Positions 54,880-63,347 of a DNA stretch of 64,000 bases are shown here, in pieces. The DNA lies in contig NZ_JACHNB010000001.1 in assembly GCF_014205225.1 (NCBI RefSeq), positions 7,049,501 through 7,113,500 on the forward strand. The letters run 5' to 3'. The position numbers were made by a program, and so were the translations under genes. The first letter of the stretch is position 1. Every line of letters begins with the position of its first letter. Under the pieces are notes generated by a model. It was not told the origin of the DNA. It saw only the letters and a list, made by a program, of their open reading frames with translations, and made no database searches. Source of the stretch: Actinoplanes octamycinicus (GTDB taxonomy: Bacteria; Actinomycetota; Actinomycetes; Mycobacteriales; Micromonosporaceae).

Positions 54880-55155
54880 TCAGCTGTCCAGGAACACCGG
54901 CCGGTGGACGACCGCCTCGATGTCGGCGGCGGTCACGTCCAGCAGCTGGTAGGCCAGGTCGGCCAGCGCCCGCGCGGTGGCGAGCTCGTCGCCGATCTCC
55001 GGCACCTCGCGGTCGCGCGGCGCGCGGTGCGCGGTCCCCTCACCCCGCACTTGCGGCCGGGCCTCGGTGCGCAGAACGGCAACCGCATGAGTGCGCCGTT
55101 CCTCCTCGTGCTCGTCGATGGTGATCTCCACTGTCCAGGTCCGCGTGTGCATCAT
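54880..55155 (-). CDS. DUF1876 protein (Rv1738/Rv2632c family)
   Basis: About 91 aa; two adjacent ATGs (55155, 55152) follow GGAGG. The first 45 residues are strands (TRTWTVEITIDEHEEERRTH, AVAVLRTEARPQVRGEGTAH), the rest a helix (IGDELATARALADLAYQLLD). This is the DUF1876 pattern, with a fold like ribosome hibernation factors. Rv1738 and Rv2632c are DosR-controlled, so a role in ribosome or RNA protection during dormancy is a reasonable inference. Confidence 0.85.
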   Translation of the reverse strand: MMHTRTWTVEITIDEHEEERRTHAVAVLRTEARPQVRGEGTAHRAPRDREVPEIGDELATARALADLAYQLLDVTAADIEAVVHRPVFLDS

Positions 55156-55299
55156 CGTTCCTCCCGCCTTCCCTCTCCTCCCATCCACGCGCGCCCCGGC
55201 GGGCCCGCCCAGTGCTGTTGGTCCCGGATCCGGTTCCGATCAGCTCTACCCGGCATCCGCAGCAAGCGGCGACGGTGGACGCAGGACCCGGAGGCAACC

Positions 55300-56658
55300 A
55301 TGGTGATCACCTCGTTCGGCCACCCGGAGCTGGTGGAGACGCATGCCGCGATGCTGTTCCTGCTCGGCGACCGGGCCTACAAGCTGCGCAAACCGGTGCA
55401 ACTGGGCTTTCACGACTTCCGCCGCCGCGCCGACCGGTTCCGCGTCTGCCACCGGGAGGTGCAGCTCAACAAGCGGCTCGCCCCCGACGTCTACCTCGGT
55501 GTCACCGACGTGCTCGGCCCCGACGGCGAGCCGTGCGATCACCTGGTGGTGATGCGCCGCATGCCCGCCGCCCGCCGCCTGTCCACGCTGGTCCGCCAGG
55601 GCGCCCCGATCGGCGGCGAGTTGCACCGGCTGGCCCGGATGCTGGCGGTCTTCCACACCCACGCCCAGCGCGGACCGGCGATCGACGTGGAGGGGGCGCG
55701 CGCCGCACTGCAGGATCGCTGGGACGCCGCGCTGGATCAGCTGCGCCGGTCCCACGGTGACGTGTCGAGCAGCGCGGAGGTCGCCGAGGTGGAGAACCGC
55801 GCGCACGAGTTCCTCGCCGGCCGCGAAGCGCTCTTCCTCGACCGGATCGCCGGGGGCCGGATCGTGGACGGGCACGGCGATCTGAGCGCCGACGACATCT
55901 TCCTTCTCGACGACGGCCCCCGGGTGCTCGACTGCCTGGAGTACGACGATCGGCTGCGCTACCTGGACGTGCTCGACGACGTGGCCTGCCTGGCGGTGGA
56001 CCTGGAGCACCTCGGCGCGCCGACGCTCGCCGAGGGCTTCGTGGCCGGTTACCGGGCGTTCAGCGGCGACACCGCGCCGCCCGCCCTGCTCCACCACTAT
56101 GCGGCGTACCGGGCTGTCCTGCGGGCCGCCGCCGGTTGCCCGCGCCCGCGGAGGGACAGCCCGCCCCACAACGGTCACCTCGGCGACGCGCTGCGGCACC
56201 TGCGCGCCGGGACGGTCCGGCTGGTGCTGCTCGGCGGGTCACCGGCGACGGGCCGTTCCACGCTGGCCGGTCAGCTCGGCGGCACCGTGCTGAGCGCCGA
56301 CCGGATCTGGGCGGAGCTGGCCGGCAATGCGGCGGCGGAGCCGGGCGATCGGATCCACGCGGAGATGATCTGGCAGGCCCGTCGCCTGCTGGAGCACGGC
56401 GCAACGGTGATCCTGGACGCCGCCTGGACCCACGAGGAGCATCGCCGCGCCGCCCGGGACCTGGCGCACTGCACCCACAGCGAGCTCGTCGAGCTGCGCA
56501 CCGCCGCCGCAGGCCGCGACACCGACGATTGGCCGCAGGCGCGGACCGTCGACTCCGCGGCTCAGGCGCTGGCCGAACTGGGCGGGCCGTTCGGCCCGGC
56601 CGAAACGGGGCGGCCGGCCCGGGTGACCATGCGCCCCGCGGCGAATAGTCGGTCATAG
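55300..56658 (+). CDS. bifunctional phosphotransferase-like / AAA ATP-binding protein (Rv2004c type)
   Basis: 452 aa from ATG 55300 (GGAGGCAACC). N-terminal half: aminoglycoside-phosphotransferase-like fold with LLGDRAYKLRKPVQLGFHDF and the catalytic segment IVDGHGDLSADDIFLLDDGP, VLDCLEYDD. C-terminal half: an AAA_33 kinase domain, P-loop LLGGSPATGRSTLAGQLGGT and a following DRIW. The P-loop has Arg in place of the usual Lys (GRST), an unusual change that could weaken nucleotide binding. Same architecture as M. tuberculosis Rv2004c, a DosR-regulon protein. Substrate unknown. Confidence 0.88.
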   Translation: MVITSFGHPELVETHAAMLFLLGDRAYKLRKPVQLGFHDFRRRADRFRVCHREVQLNKRLAPDVYLGVTDVLGPDGEPCDHLVVMRRMPAARRLSTLVRQGAPIGGELHRLARMLAVFHTHAQRGPAIDVEGARAALQDRWDAALDQLRRSHGDVSSSAEVAEVENRAHEFLAGREALFLDRIAGGRIVDGHGDLSADDIFLLDDGPRVLDCLEYDDRLRYLDVLDDVACLAVDLEHLGAPTLAEGFVAGYRAFSGDTAPPALLHHYAAYRAVLRAAAGCPRPRRDSPPHNGHLGDALRHLRAGTVRLVLLGGSPATGRSTLAGQLGGTVLSADRIWAELAGNAAAEPGDRIHAEMIWQARRLLEHGATVILDAAWTHEEHRRAARDLAHCTHSELVELRTAAAGRDTDDWPQARTVDSAAQALAELGGPFGPAETGRPARVTMRPAANSRS

Positions 56659-56682
56659 AAGTTCATCTGTGAGGAGGAAACC

Positions 56683-57267
56683 ATGACTGCCACCGGCCGC
56701 GACGCGGCCACCTCGCTGGAAAACGTCCCGGCGCCCGGCTCGATGCTGACCGTCGCCGCCGCCCGCAGCCTCGCCGTGCTCCGTATCGCCCTCGGGTTCG
56801 TCTTCCTGTGGGCCTTCCTCGACAAGACGTTCGGCTGGGGTTACGCGACTCCGTCCGAGCGTGCCTGGCTCAACGGCGGCTCCCCCACCAAGGGCTTCCT
56901 CTCCGGCGTGGACGTCGGCCCGTTCCAGAGCTTCTTCACCAGCATCGCCGGTGCGGCCTGGGCCGACTGGCTGTTCATGATCGGCCTGCTTGGCATCGGC
57001 CTGGCGCTGATCCTCGGCATCGGCATGCGGATCGCCGCCGGCGCCGGCGCGCTGATGATGCTGCTCATGTGGTTCGCCGAGTTCCCGCCGGCGAAGACCA
57101 CCGGCGCCGGCGAGGCCACCCACTCGACCAACCCGTTCGTCGACTACCACCTCATCTACGGGCTCGGCGTGATCGTCACGGCGCTCACCTACGCCGGTCA
57201 CACCTGGGGCCTGGGCCGCTGGTGGGCGAGCCTGCCGCTGGTCCGGCACAACCGCTGGCTGATCTGA
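56683..57267 (+). CDS. DoxX-like membrane protein
   Basis: 194 aa, four membrane helices: SLAVLRIALGFVFLWAFLDK, WADWLFMIGLLGIGLALILG, IAAGAGALMMLLMWFAEFPP and YHLIYGLGVIVTALTYAGHT. It matches the DoxX/thiosulfate:quinone oxidoreductase small-subunit family, related to MSMEG homologues. Possibly involved in membrane redox or detoxification; substrate unknown. Ribosome-binding site GAGGAGG before ATG 56683, 24 bp after the Rv2004c-like gene, so same operon. Confidence 0.82.
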   Translation: MTATGRDAATSLENVPAPGSMLTVAAARSLAVLRIALGFVFLWAFLDKTFGWGYATPSERAWLNGGSPTKGFLSGVDVGPFQSFFTSIAGAAWADWLFMIGLLGIGLALILGIGMRIAAGAGALMMLLMWFAEFPPAKTTGAGEATHSTNPFVDYHLIYGLGVIVTALTYAGHTWGLGRWWASLPLVRHNRWLI

Positions 57268-57298
57268 ACACCCCGCCGGGCACCGGCGAACACCACAG

Positions 57299-57323
57299 GG
57301 CCGGCCGCGACTCGCGGCCGGCC
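57299..57323 (+). terminator. hairpin after the DoxX gene
   Basis: GGCCGGCCGCG pairs perfectly with CGCGGCCGGCC around ACT, 31 bp after the DoxX stop. Confidence 0.75.
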
Positions 57324-57392
57324 GTCCCCGGTCCGCGGCGATCCGTCGCCGGGGGCGTGCACACATCGCCGCCGGTCGATAGTGTGTGACGA

Positions 57393-58163
57393 ATGCGGAA
57401 GCCTCTGCTGACCGGAGCCCTGCTCGCCGGAGCCGTCACCGCCGCCCTGATGACCGCCCCCACGCCGGCGAACGCGATCGCCCATGGCGAGGACGTACCG
57501 ATCGGCCGGTATGCGTTCTCGGTCAAACTGACGATGACCGGCATCCCGACCGCCGACGGCGGCAGACGTAACAGCGGCTGCTCCGGCGCCCTGGTCGCGG
57601 CCCGGTGGATCATCACGGCCGGTCACTGTTTCCGGGACGCGACCGGCACCCGGGTCGAATACCCGGTCGCCGACCTGACCACGGCCACGGTCGGCCGGAC
57701 CGACCTCACCGACCCCAGCCGCGGCCAGCTGCGCACGGTGATCCGGGTCCGTCAGTCACCGACGGCCGACGTCGCCCTGGCCGAACTCGACAAACCGGTC
57801 CGCGGGATCCGCCCGATCAAACTCGGCAGCCGCCCGCCGGCCGTCGGCACCGTCGTCCGGCTCACCGGTTACGGCTCGCTGACCAGCAGCAACCCGGTGC
57901 CGGCCACCCGGCTGCAGACCGGACAGCTGACGGTGGTCCAGGTCGGCGACTCGGTCACCGGCTTCCACGGGTACGCCCCGCAGCCGGACACCACGCCCTG
58001 CCCCTACGACTCGGGCGGCCCGTACTTCGTCGAGAAGCGGGGCGGGCCCCGGCTGGTCGCCGTGGTCAGCAACGGCCCGAGCTGCCCGCACACCCAGGTG
58101 GAGAACGGCGCCCGCACCGACAACATCACCGGCTGGATCACCGAGGTGATCCACTCCAAGTAG
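57393..58163 (+). CDS. secreted trypsin-like serine protease (S1 family)
   Basis: 256 aa. Signal peptide RKPLLTGALLAGAVTAALMT, then IAHGEDVPIGRYAFSVKL. Catalytic triad visible: His in WIITAGHCF, Asp in TADVALAELD, and the Ser region CPYDSGGPYF, in which the usual GDSGGP reads YDSGGP. Six cysteines fit disulfides. The ATG follows a GATAGTGTG-like -10 element by about 10 bp with no ribosome-binding site, so the transcript may be leaderless. Function: extracellular proteolysis. Confidence 0.88.
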   Translation: MRKPLLTGALLAGAVTAALMTAPTPANAIAHGEDVPIGRYAFSVKLTMTGIPTADGGRRNSGCSGALVAARWIITAGHCFRDATGTRVEYPVADLTTATVGRTDLTDPSRGQLRTVIRVRQSPTADVALAELDKPVRGIRPIKLGSRPPAVGTVVRLTGYGSLTSSNPVPATRLQTGQLTVVQVGDSVTGFHGYAPQPDTTPCPYDSGGPYFVEKRGGPRLVAVVSNGPSCPHTQVENGARTDNITGWITEVIHSK

Positions 58164-58207
58164 GCCGGCGGCCGGTCGCCCGGCTTGGGCGTCCACCCGC
58201 CCCCGGG

Positions 58208-59803
58208 TCACTTGTGGCACCACTGCTCGTCGAAGTAGTCGATGGCGGTGTCCTCGTCGATCGAGCCGCCCCAGTAGACGCACCGGGTCCGGTTCGGATC
58301 GACCCGGGCCACGAACGGCTGCCCGGCATCGTCGGAAAGGATCCGCACACCCTTGCGGGCCTGGACGAAGACGTACGCTTTCAGCTTCATGCCGGCGCCT
58401 GGTTCCTTGACGGTGACCGCGCAGTGCGATGCGTCGACAGCGGAGTAGAGCAGGTAGGTGGTGGCCAGCAAGTCACCACGGGGCGTCGTCAGCCGCCGCT
58501 TCTCCACGACCGTGAACTTGCTGGCCGGCGGGCCGCAGAGAGCGGCGGGCGGGTCGACCTTCGCGGTCGTCGCGCGCGGGGCCGCACCGGTACTGGCGGC
58601 TCGGCTGGTGGCGGCCGGACCGCTGGTGCCGGAACTCGCCCCGAGGGTTGCGGGCTGCTGGCCGGTGCGGTTCGTGGCCAGTAGCCGGCCGGCCACCGCG
58701 CCGACCAGCAGCAGGCCCGCCAGCACGGCAGCCACCAGGGTGGACCGCCGTCGGCCGGCGGGTGACGTGGTGCCGGCCGGCCGGCGGACCTGATCGCGGA
58801 CGGCGAGCGGTGCGGCGGCGGGCGGCTCGGGCCCGTCCGCGACTGTCTCCGCGGCCTGGGAGACCGTCATCCCCGGATCCCGCAGCGTAGCCGCCTCACG
58901 AGTCGCCGCGGCCGGCTCCGGAGCCGGCCCGGCCGGTGGTGGCACTGCGGTGATCGGGCCGGGGACCGAGCGGGACGTGACCACCGCGCGGGCTGCCGCC
59001 GCGAACTCCGCCGCGGTCGGGAACCGCTGTCCCGGATCCTTCGCCATGGCTCGCCGCACCAGCGCCGCCGCCTCCGGCGGGACCTCGGGCGGCAGCACCG
59101 GCGCCGGCCCGTGCACGAGTTGGCCGAGGACCGCGAGCGGGCTGTCCCCGACATAGGGCGGCCGTCCGGCGAGGCAGGTGAAAGCGACCGCCCCCAGCGC
59201 GTACACGTCGGTGGCCGCCGTCACCGGTTGAGCTTCGGCCTGCTCGGGGGCCATGTAATGCGCCGAGCCGAGCACCACGCCGGTGGCGGTGAGGCCGGTT
59301 GTCCCGGCGGCCGACCGGGCGACCCCGAAGTCGACCACCACGATCGCTCCATCGGGCCGGACCAGCAGGTTGTTCGGCTTGATGTCGCGGTGCACGATGC
59401 CGGCGTCGTGGGCGGCCTGCAGCGCGTCGGCGACCTGGGCCACCACGGCCAGGGTCTCGTCCGCGCCGAGCACTCCCGCCCGGCGGATCCGCTCGGAGAG
59501 CGGGGTGCCGTCGATGAACTCCATCACCAGGTAGTCGAATCGGTACGGTCCGACCGCCGCGTCCCTGCCGTAGTCGTGGATCTGCGCGATGCCGGGATGC
59601 CGTAGCGCCGCCATCATCCGGGCCTCGGCCCGGAACCGCGCGATGAACTGGGTGTCCGCCATCAGTGCCGGCAGCAGCACCTTGACCGCGATCTGCCGAT
59701 GCAACAGCAGGTCGTCGGCTCGCCACACCTCACCCATGCCGCCCGCGGCCACGAGCCGGGTCAGCTGGTATCGACCGTGGAGCACGACCCCCGGGGACAG
59801 CAT
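58208..59803 (-). CDS. Ser/Thr protein kinase (Hanks type) with extracellular domain
   Basis: 531 aa. Kinase domain residues 10-265: glycine loop VAAGGMGEVWRADD, Lys in IAVKVLLP, catalytic loop IVHRDIKPNNLL, DFG in VVDFGVARSAAGTT, and APEQ. Pro/Ala-rich linker, one membrane helix (STLVAAVLAGLLLVGAVAGR), then an extracellular domain of about 150 residues with four Cys (LCGPPASKF, SHCAVTV, RCVYWGG, WCHK) and no PASTA repeats. Signals an unknown extracellular cue. The ATG lies just after TAGCAT, so it may be leaderless. Confidence 0.92.
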   Translation of the reverse strand: MLSPGVVLHGRYQLTRLVAAGGMGEVWRADDLLLHRQIAVKVLLPALMADTQFIARFRAEARMMAALRHPGIAQIHDYGRDAAVGPYRFDYLVMEFIDGTPLSERIRRAGVLGADETLAVVAQVADALQAAHDAGIVHRDIKPNNLLVRPDGAIVVVDFGVARSAAGTTGLTATGVVLGSAHYMAPEQAEAQPVTAATDVYALGAVAFTCLAGRPPYVGDSPLAVLGQLVHGPAPVLPPEVPPEAAALVRRAMAKDPGQRFPTAAEFAAAARAVVTSRSVPGPITAVPPPAGPAPEPAAATREAATLRDPGMTVSQAAETVADGPEPPAAAPLAVRDQVRRPAGTTSPAGRRRSTLVAAVLAGLLLVGAVAGRLLATNRTGQQPATLGASSGTSGPAATSRAASTGAAPRATTAKVDPPAALCGPPASKFTVVEKRRLTTPRGDLLATTYLLYSAVDASHCAVTVKEPGAGMKLKAYVFVQARKGVRILSDDAGQPFVARVDPNRTRCVYWGGSIDEDTAIDYFDEQWCHK

Positions 59804-59959
59804 CAGGTCATGCTATGTCGATTGATCCAGCGGACCCGATGACCGGCGACGTGACACGCGCCGCGGGGAGCCGAACAGTCCGCCGGCGATCGCGCCGGCT
59901 GCGGAACCGGTCGGGAAGCCACGCCGACCGGCGAGCGAGGTAAGCCCCCGGCCAGCCGG

Positions 59960-60310
59960 TCACAGGGTGCGGGTGAGTGGCCGGGACGCCCACGACAGCA
60001 GCGCCAGCACCGTGAACGTGGTCGGGGCGACAAGCGTGGCAAGGCCCTGCCGCATGGCGAGATGGGACGCGGCGGCGCCGGTCATGTTGATCACCACGCC
60101 GGCGTAGGCCCACTCCTTCAGGCGTGGCAGCCGGGGCGCGAGCAGGACCGCCGCGGCGATCAGCTTCGCGGTGCCCATGATCGTCGCCAGGTAGCCGGGA
60201 TAGCCGAGCTCGATCATCGTCGGGTAGAACGGCGGTGCCCGGAGCAGATCGAGAGTCCCGCCGACCGCGCATTCACCAGCCACCAGGGCCGTGGTCAACC
60301 AGTACAGCAT
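59960..60310 (-). CDS. DoxX-family small membrane protein
   Basis: 116 aa, about four membrane helices (MLYWLTTALVAGECAVGGTL, PGYLATIMGTAKLIAAAVLL, EWAYAGVVINMTGAAASHLA, TTFTVLALLSWASRPL). DoxX-like family, typically paired with a TetR regulator. Divergent from that regulator; the palindrome at 60327-60350 lies between, 17 bp upstream of this start. Function: unknown redox- or detoxification-linked membrane protein. Confidence 0.82.
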   Translation of the reverse strand: MLYWLTTALVAGECAVGGTLDLLRAPPFYPTMIELGYPGYLATIMGTAKLIAAAVLLAPRLPRLKEWAYAGVVINMTGAAASHLAMRQGLATLVAPTTFTVLALLSWASRPLTRTL

Positions 60311-60326
60311 CGGAGCCTCCTATGCT

Positions 60327-60350
60327 TATAGAGACGCTACCGTCTCGATA
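60327..60350. promoter_or_regulatory. 24-bp palindrome, candidate TetR operator
   Basis: TATAGAGACG (60327-60336) pairs with CGTCTCGATA (60341-60350) with one mismatch around CTAC. It covers both divergent promoters, the usual layout for TetR autoregulation and control of the adjacent doxX-like gene. Confidence 0.8.
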
Positions 60351-60362
60351 AGAGGGTGGACA

Positions 60363-60947
60363 ATGACCCGAGCTGCTGGGGCACAACGGCCCATTTCGCG
60401 CGGACGCGGCGCGCGGCGGCGAGTCCTGACCGCCGCCCTGGAGGTGCTCGACGAGCACGGCCTGGCCGGGTTCACCATGGAGGCGGTGGCCCGCCGGGCC
60501 GGTGCCGGCAAGGCCACCCTCTACCGGCACTGGCCCGGGACGAACGCGCTGCTCGTCGACGCCATGGACACCACCTTCGTGCCGCTGCCGGTCCCGGACA
60601 CCGGCCGGGTGGAGACCGACGTCGCCGAGCTGCTGACCGGCTTCGTGACGCTGCTGGCGACCACCCCGTTCCCGAGACTGCTGGCCGCCTTCATGGACGC
60701 CGCCGAGCGCGATCCCGCCCTGCGCACCATGCACGCCGAGTTGACCCGTCGCCGCCGCGAGCCGATGCTCGCCGTCCTGACCCGGGCCGAGCAGCGCGGC
60801 CAGCTGCGCCCCGGCCTCGACCCGGATCTCACCGTCGACCTGCTGGCGGCGCCGTTCTTCTACCGGCGGCTGGTCGCCCACCGCCCGATCCCACCGGATC
60901 TGATCACCGCCGTCATCACCCAGGTGCTCGGCCCGCACACCGCCTGA
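60363..60947 (+). CDS. TetR-family transcriptional regulator
   Basis: 194 aa from ATG 60363. N-terminal helix-turn-helix GFTMEAVARRAGAGKATLYR, HWPGTNALLVDAM. C-terminal ligand domain of the TetR_C type (ELLTGFVTLLATTPFPRLLA). The start lies 13 bp after the palindromic operator, so autorepression is likely. Target: the divergent DoxX-like gene. Confidence 0.92.
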   Translation: MTRAAGAQRPISRGRGARRRVLTAALEVLDEHGLAGFTMEAVARRAGAGKATLYRHWPGTNALLVDAMDTTFVPLPVPDTGRVETDVAELLTGFVTLLATTPFPRLLAAFMDAAERDPALRTMHAELTRRRREPMLAVLTRAEQRGQLRPGLDPDLTVDLLAAPFFYRRLVAHRPIPPDLITAVITQVLGPHTA

Positions 60948-60959
60948 TCCGGTCCGGGC

Positions 60960-61172
60960 TCACCGGCGCGGCCCGGCGGCGCCGCCCATCCCGCGGTAGA
61001 CGGCGGTGATGCCGACGATGAGCCCGCCGACCAGCACCAGGGTGATCGCCGCGTTGACCGCCACCGGCCAGTCCTGCACGAAGTACTGCTTGACGTAGTT
61101 CGCGGCCACGATCGGCACCACATAGACCCACCAGGGCGCCCATCGCCGGTCCGGCTCCTTCGCTGCGCTCAT
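60960..61172 (-). CDS. small membrane protein with two helices
   Basis: About 70 aa from ATG 61172 (GAAGGTGG 5 nt upstream). Helix pair: WAPWWVYVVPIVAANYVKQY and INAAITLVLVGGLIVGITAV-like segments. Basic C-terminus. Conserved-looking small actinobacterial membrane protein; function unknown. Confidence 0.7.
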   Translation of the reverse strand: MSAAKEPDRRWAPWWVYVVPIVAANYVKQYFVQDWPVAVNAAITLVLVGGLIVGITAVYRGMGGAAGPRR

Positions 61173-61325
61173 GCTGTCCACCTTCGACGTAGTAGTCGGC
61201 TGCCCCCATCGTTTCCGCCCCCGCCCCGGCTGCCGTCCGCCATCGGATTGACGACCGTGTCATCACTTGTGCTGACCGGAAGAGCCCAGCGGCGGCTACG
61301 GTGGAGATCTCCACCGGAGGTCAGA

Positions 61326-62537
61326 TTGCTGCTGCTCGCCTTCGCCGCCGTGCTGCTGCTCGCCGTGCTGGTGTCCGCCCTGGCCGGCCGGACCATCCTG
61401 TCCACCGCGGTGCTCTTCCTGGTCGCCGGGTTCGTGCTCGGCGCGGACGTGACCGGCGTGCTCGACATCGAGGCCGACTCCGGCATCGTCGGCGTCCTTG
61501 CCGAGCTGGCCCTGTTCGCCGTGCTGTTCACCGACGGCATGCGGGTCGGCTGGGCCGATCTGCGCTCGGCCTGGCGACTGCCCGGCCGCGCCCTCGGCTG
61601 GGGCCTGCCGCTGACCCTGCTGGTCACCGCGCTCGGCGCGCACTATGTGGCCGGCCTGGACTGGCCCGAGTCGCTGCTGATCGGCGCGATCCTGTCCCCC
61701 ACCGACCCGGTGTTCGCCTCCGCGCTGGTCGGCAACGAGAAGGTCCCGGCCCGGCTGCGCCACCTGCTCAACGTCGAGTCCGGCGTCAACGACGGCCTGG
61801 CCCTGCCGTTCGTCATCGTCTTCCTGGCCGTCGCGGCCGGCTCCGACAACCTGCACCTCGGCGAGCTGGCCTGGGAGATCACCCTCGGCCTGGCGATCGG
61901 GGTGCTCATCCCGGTCGCCGCGATCCTGCTGGAACGCAGCCGCTTCTTCTCCGCCTCCCCCGCCTACGAACCGCTCAACGGCCTGGCCATCGGCCTGCTC
62001 GTGCTCGCCGTCGGCAACGTCACGCACGCCAACCTGTTCCTGGCCGCGTTCGCCGCCGGCATCACCGTCGCCACCTTCGGCCCCCGCCAGCGGGCCGCCT
62101 TCGGGCACTTCGGCGAGAACATCGCCGAGCTGCTGAAACTCGCCGCCCTGCTGGTCTTCGGCGCGCTCATCTCACCTACCTTCCTGGGCGAGATCCCGTG
62201 GACCGGGTGGCTCTTCGCGATCCTGGCGATCTTCGTGGCCCGCCCGGTCGCGCTCTGGCTGTCCTTCCTGCGCTCCGGCCTGGACCTGCGCGAACAGGCC
62301 GCCGCCATGTGGTTCGGCCCGAAAGGCTTCGCCTCGGTCGTCTACGGCCTGCTCGTCCTCGAGTCCGGGGTCGCCGCCGCCGACGACATCTTCCACCTGG
62401 TCGCGCTCACCATCGTGCTGTCCATCCTGCTGCACTCGTCGACCGATGTGGTCGTCGCCCGCGCCTTCGACGACCAGGCCGAGGTCCCCGCCTGGTACGG
62501 CGTGCTGCGCCGCAAGGCCGGCAACCCCAAAACCTAG
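61326..62537 (+). CDS. CPA1-type Na+/H+ (cation/proton) antiporter
   Basis: About 403 aa from TTG 61326, chosen because GGAGG lies 5 nt upstream and the family usually begins at LLLLAFAAVLLLAVLVSALA; an in-frame TTG at 61248 would add 26 residues. About 12 helices. Ion-binding motif GAILSPTDPVFASALVGNEK and LLNVESGVNDGLALPFVIVF (the acidic ND/DD-type pair) are characteristic of CPA1 exchangers. Functions in pH and Na homeostasis. Ends 12 bp before the VanZ stop (convergent). Confidence 0.88.
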   Translation: MLLLAFAAVLLLAVLVSALAGRTILSTAVLFLVAGFVLGADVTGVLDIEADSGIVGVLAELALFAVLFTDGMRVGWADLRSAWRLPGRALGWGLPLTLLVTALGAHYVAGLDWPESLLIGAILSPTDPVFASALVGNEKVPARLRHLLNVESGVNDGLALPFVIVFLAVAAGSDNLHLGELAWEITLGLAIGVLIPVAAILLERSRFFSASPAYEPLNGLAIGLLVLAVGNVTHANLFLAAFAAGITVATFGPRQRAAFGHFGENIAELLKLAALLVFGALISPTFLGEIPWTGWLFAILAIFVARPVALWLSFLRSGLDLREQAAAMWFGPKGFASVVYGLLVLESGVAAADDIFHLVALTIVLSILLHSSTDVVVARAFDDQAEVPAWYGVLRRKAGNPKT

Positions 62538-62549
62538 ATCAGGACCGGT

Positions 62550-63125
62550 TCACCGTACGGCCGGAGCGCGCACGGGCGACGCCCCGGCCGGCACCCGCCA
62601 CCACCGTCGGGAGACGAGCGCGGCCAGCCCGGCGCCGACCGCGTTGACCAGCACGTCGTCCACCGAGGAGACCCGGTCCAGGCCGAGCGCGTACTGCAGG
62701 GTCTCGACCAGGATCGAGCCGGCCGCGCCGAGCGACAGGATCCGCGGCACCGACCGCAGCGCGGCGAACCGGATCGGCCCGAAGAACCCGAACGCGGCGA
62801 AGACCAGCAGGTTGCCGACGATCTGAAGGGTCGCGGTGACCGGCCCGCCGGCGAGCACCTGGAGCAGGTCGTGCAGCGGCACCAGGTTCATCCGCCCGCG
62901 GTCCGCCCCGCCGGCATTCGGCAGCAGGATCATCCAGAGCCACGGCACCGTGCCGTAGACGATGCCGACCTCGGCCAGCGCGTCCCGCCACGCCGGAGGC
63001 TCGCCGGGCACCCTCCGGTGGCGGGCCAGCGCCCACGCCACCAGCATGGCGGCGGGCAGCGCCAGCACGGTCAGTACCACCACGCCGGTGATCGTCCCGA
63101 ACCAGTCGTGCCAAGTACTGAGCAT
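62550..63125 (-). CDS. VanZ-like membrane protein
   Basis: 191 aa from ATG 63125. Four to five helices and the VanZ signature: NLVPLHDLLQVLAGGPVTAT, LQIVGNLLVFAAFGFFGPIR, SVPRILSLGAAGSILVETLQ and DRVSSVDDVLVNAVGAGLAA. VanZ proteins give low-level teicoplanin resistance in enterococci; elsewhere function is unclear. No van cluster is nearby. Confidence 0.88.
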   Translation of the reverse strand: MLSTWHDWFGTITGVVVLTVLALPAAMLVAWALARHRRVPGEPPAWRDALAEVGIVYGTVPWLWMILLPNAGGADRGRMNLVPLHDLLQVLAGGPVTATLQIVGNLLVFAAFGFFGPIRFAALRSVPRILSLGAAGSILVETLQYALGLDRVSSVDDVLVNAVGAGLAALVSRRWWRVPAGASPVRAPAVR

Positions 63126-63258
63126 GCGCACCCCCGTGTCGCCCGGCCGCGCATCGTATCCAGGGACGTCCACGGCGCTCACCGCGTACCCCAAATGTGA
63201 ATGGCGTGTTTCCAACATGAGGCATTGACAGTCACGATTGCCGGGGACGAAGATCTGA

Positions 63259-63270
63259 GAGAGCGCTCTC
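63259..63270 (+). promoter_or_regulatory. LacI-type palindrome upstream of glucanase gene
   Basis: GAGAGC-GCTCTC, a perfect 12-bp palindrome with central CG, as in CebR/LacI-family operators of actinomycetes that control glycan-use genes. It lies about 78-89 bp before the ATG at 63348. Confidence 0.6.
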
Positions 63271-63347
63271 ACGGTCCGCGTCGCTCCCCCGACTCGGCAT
63301 CCACGGACCGGTGCGGCGCTTTCCCCCACCAGCCACCGGGAGTCCCC

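Noticed and set aside
62550..63125. Glycopeptide-resistance cluster suggested by VanZ
   Set aside because: No vanH/A/X/R/S genes nearby; isolated VanZ-like proteins are common in actinomycetes.
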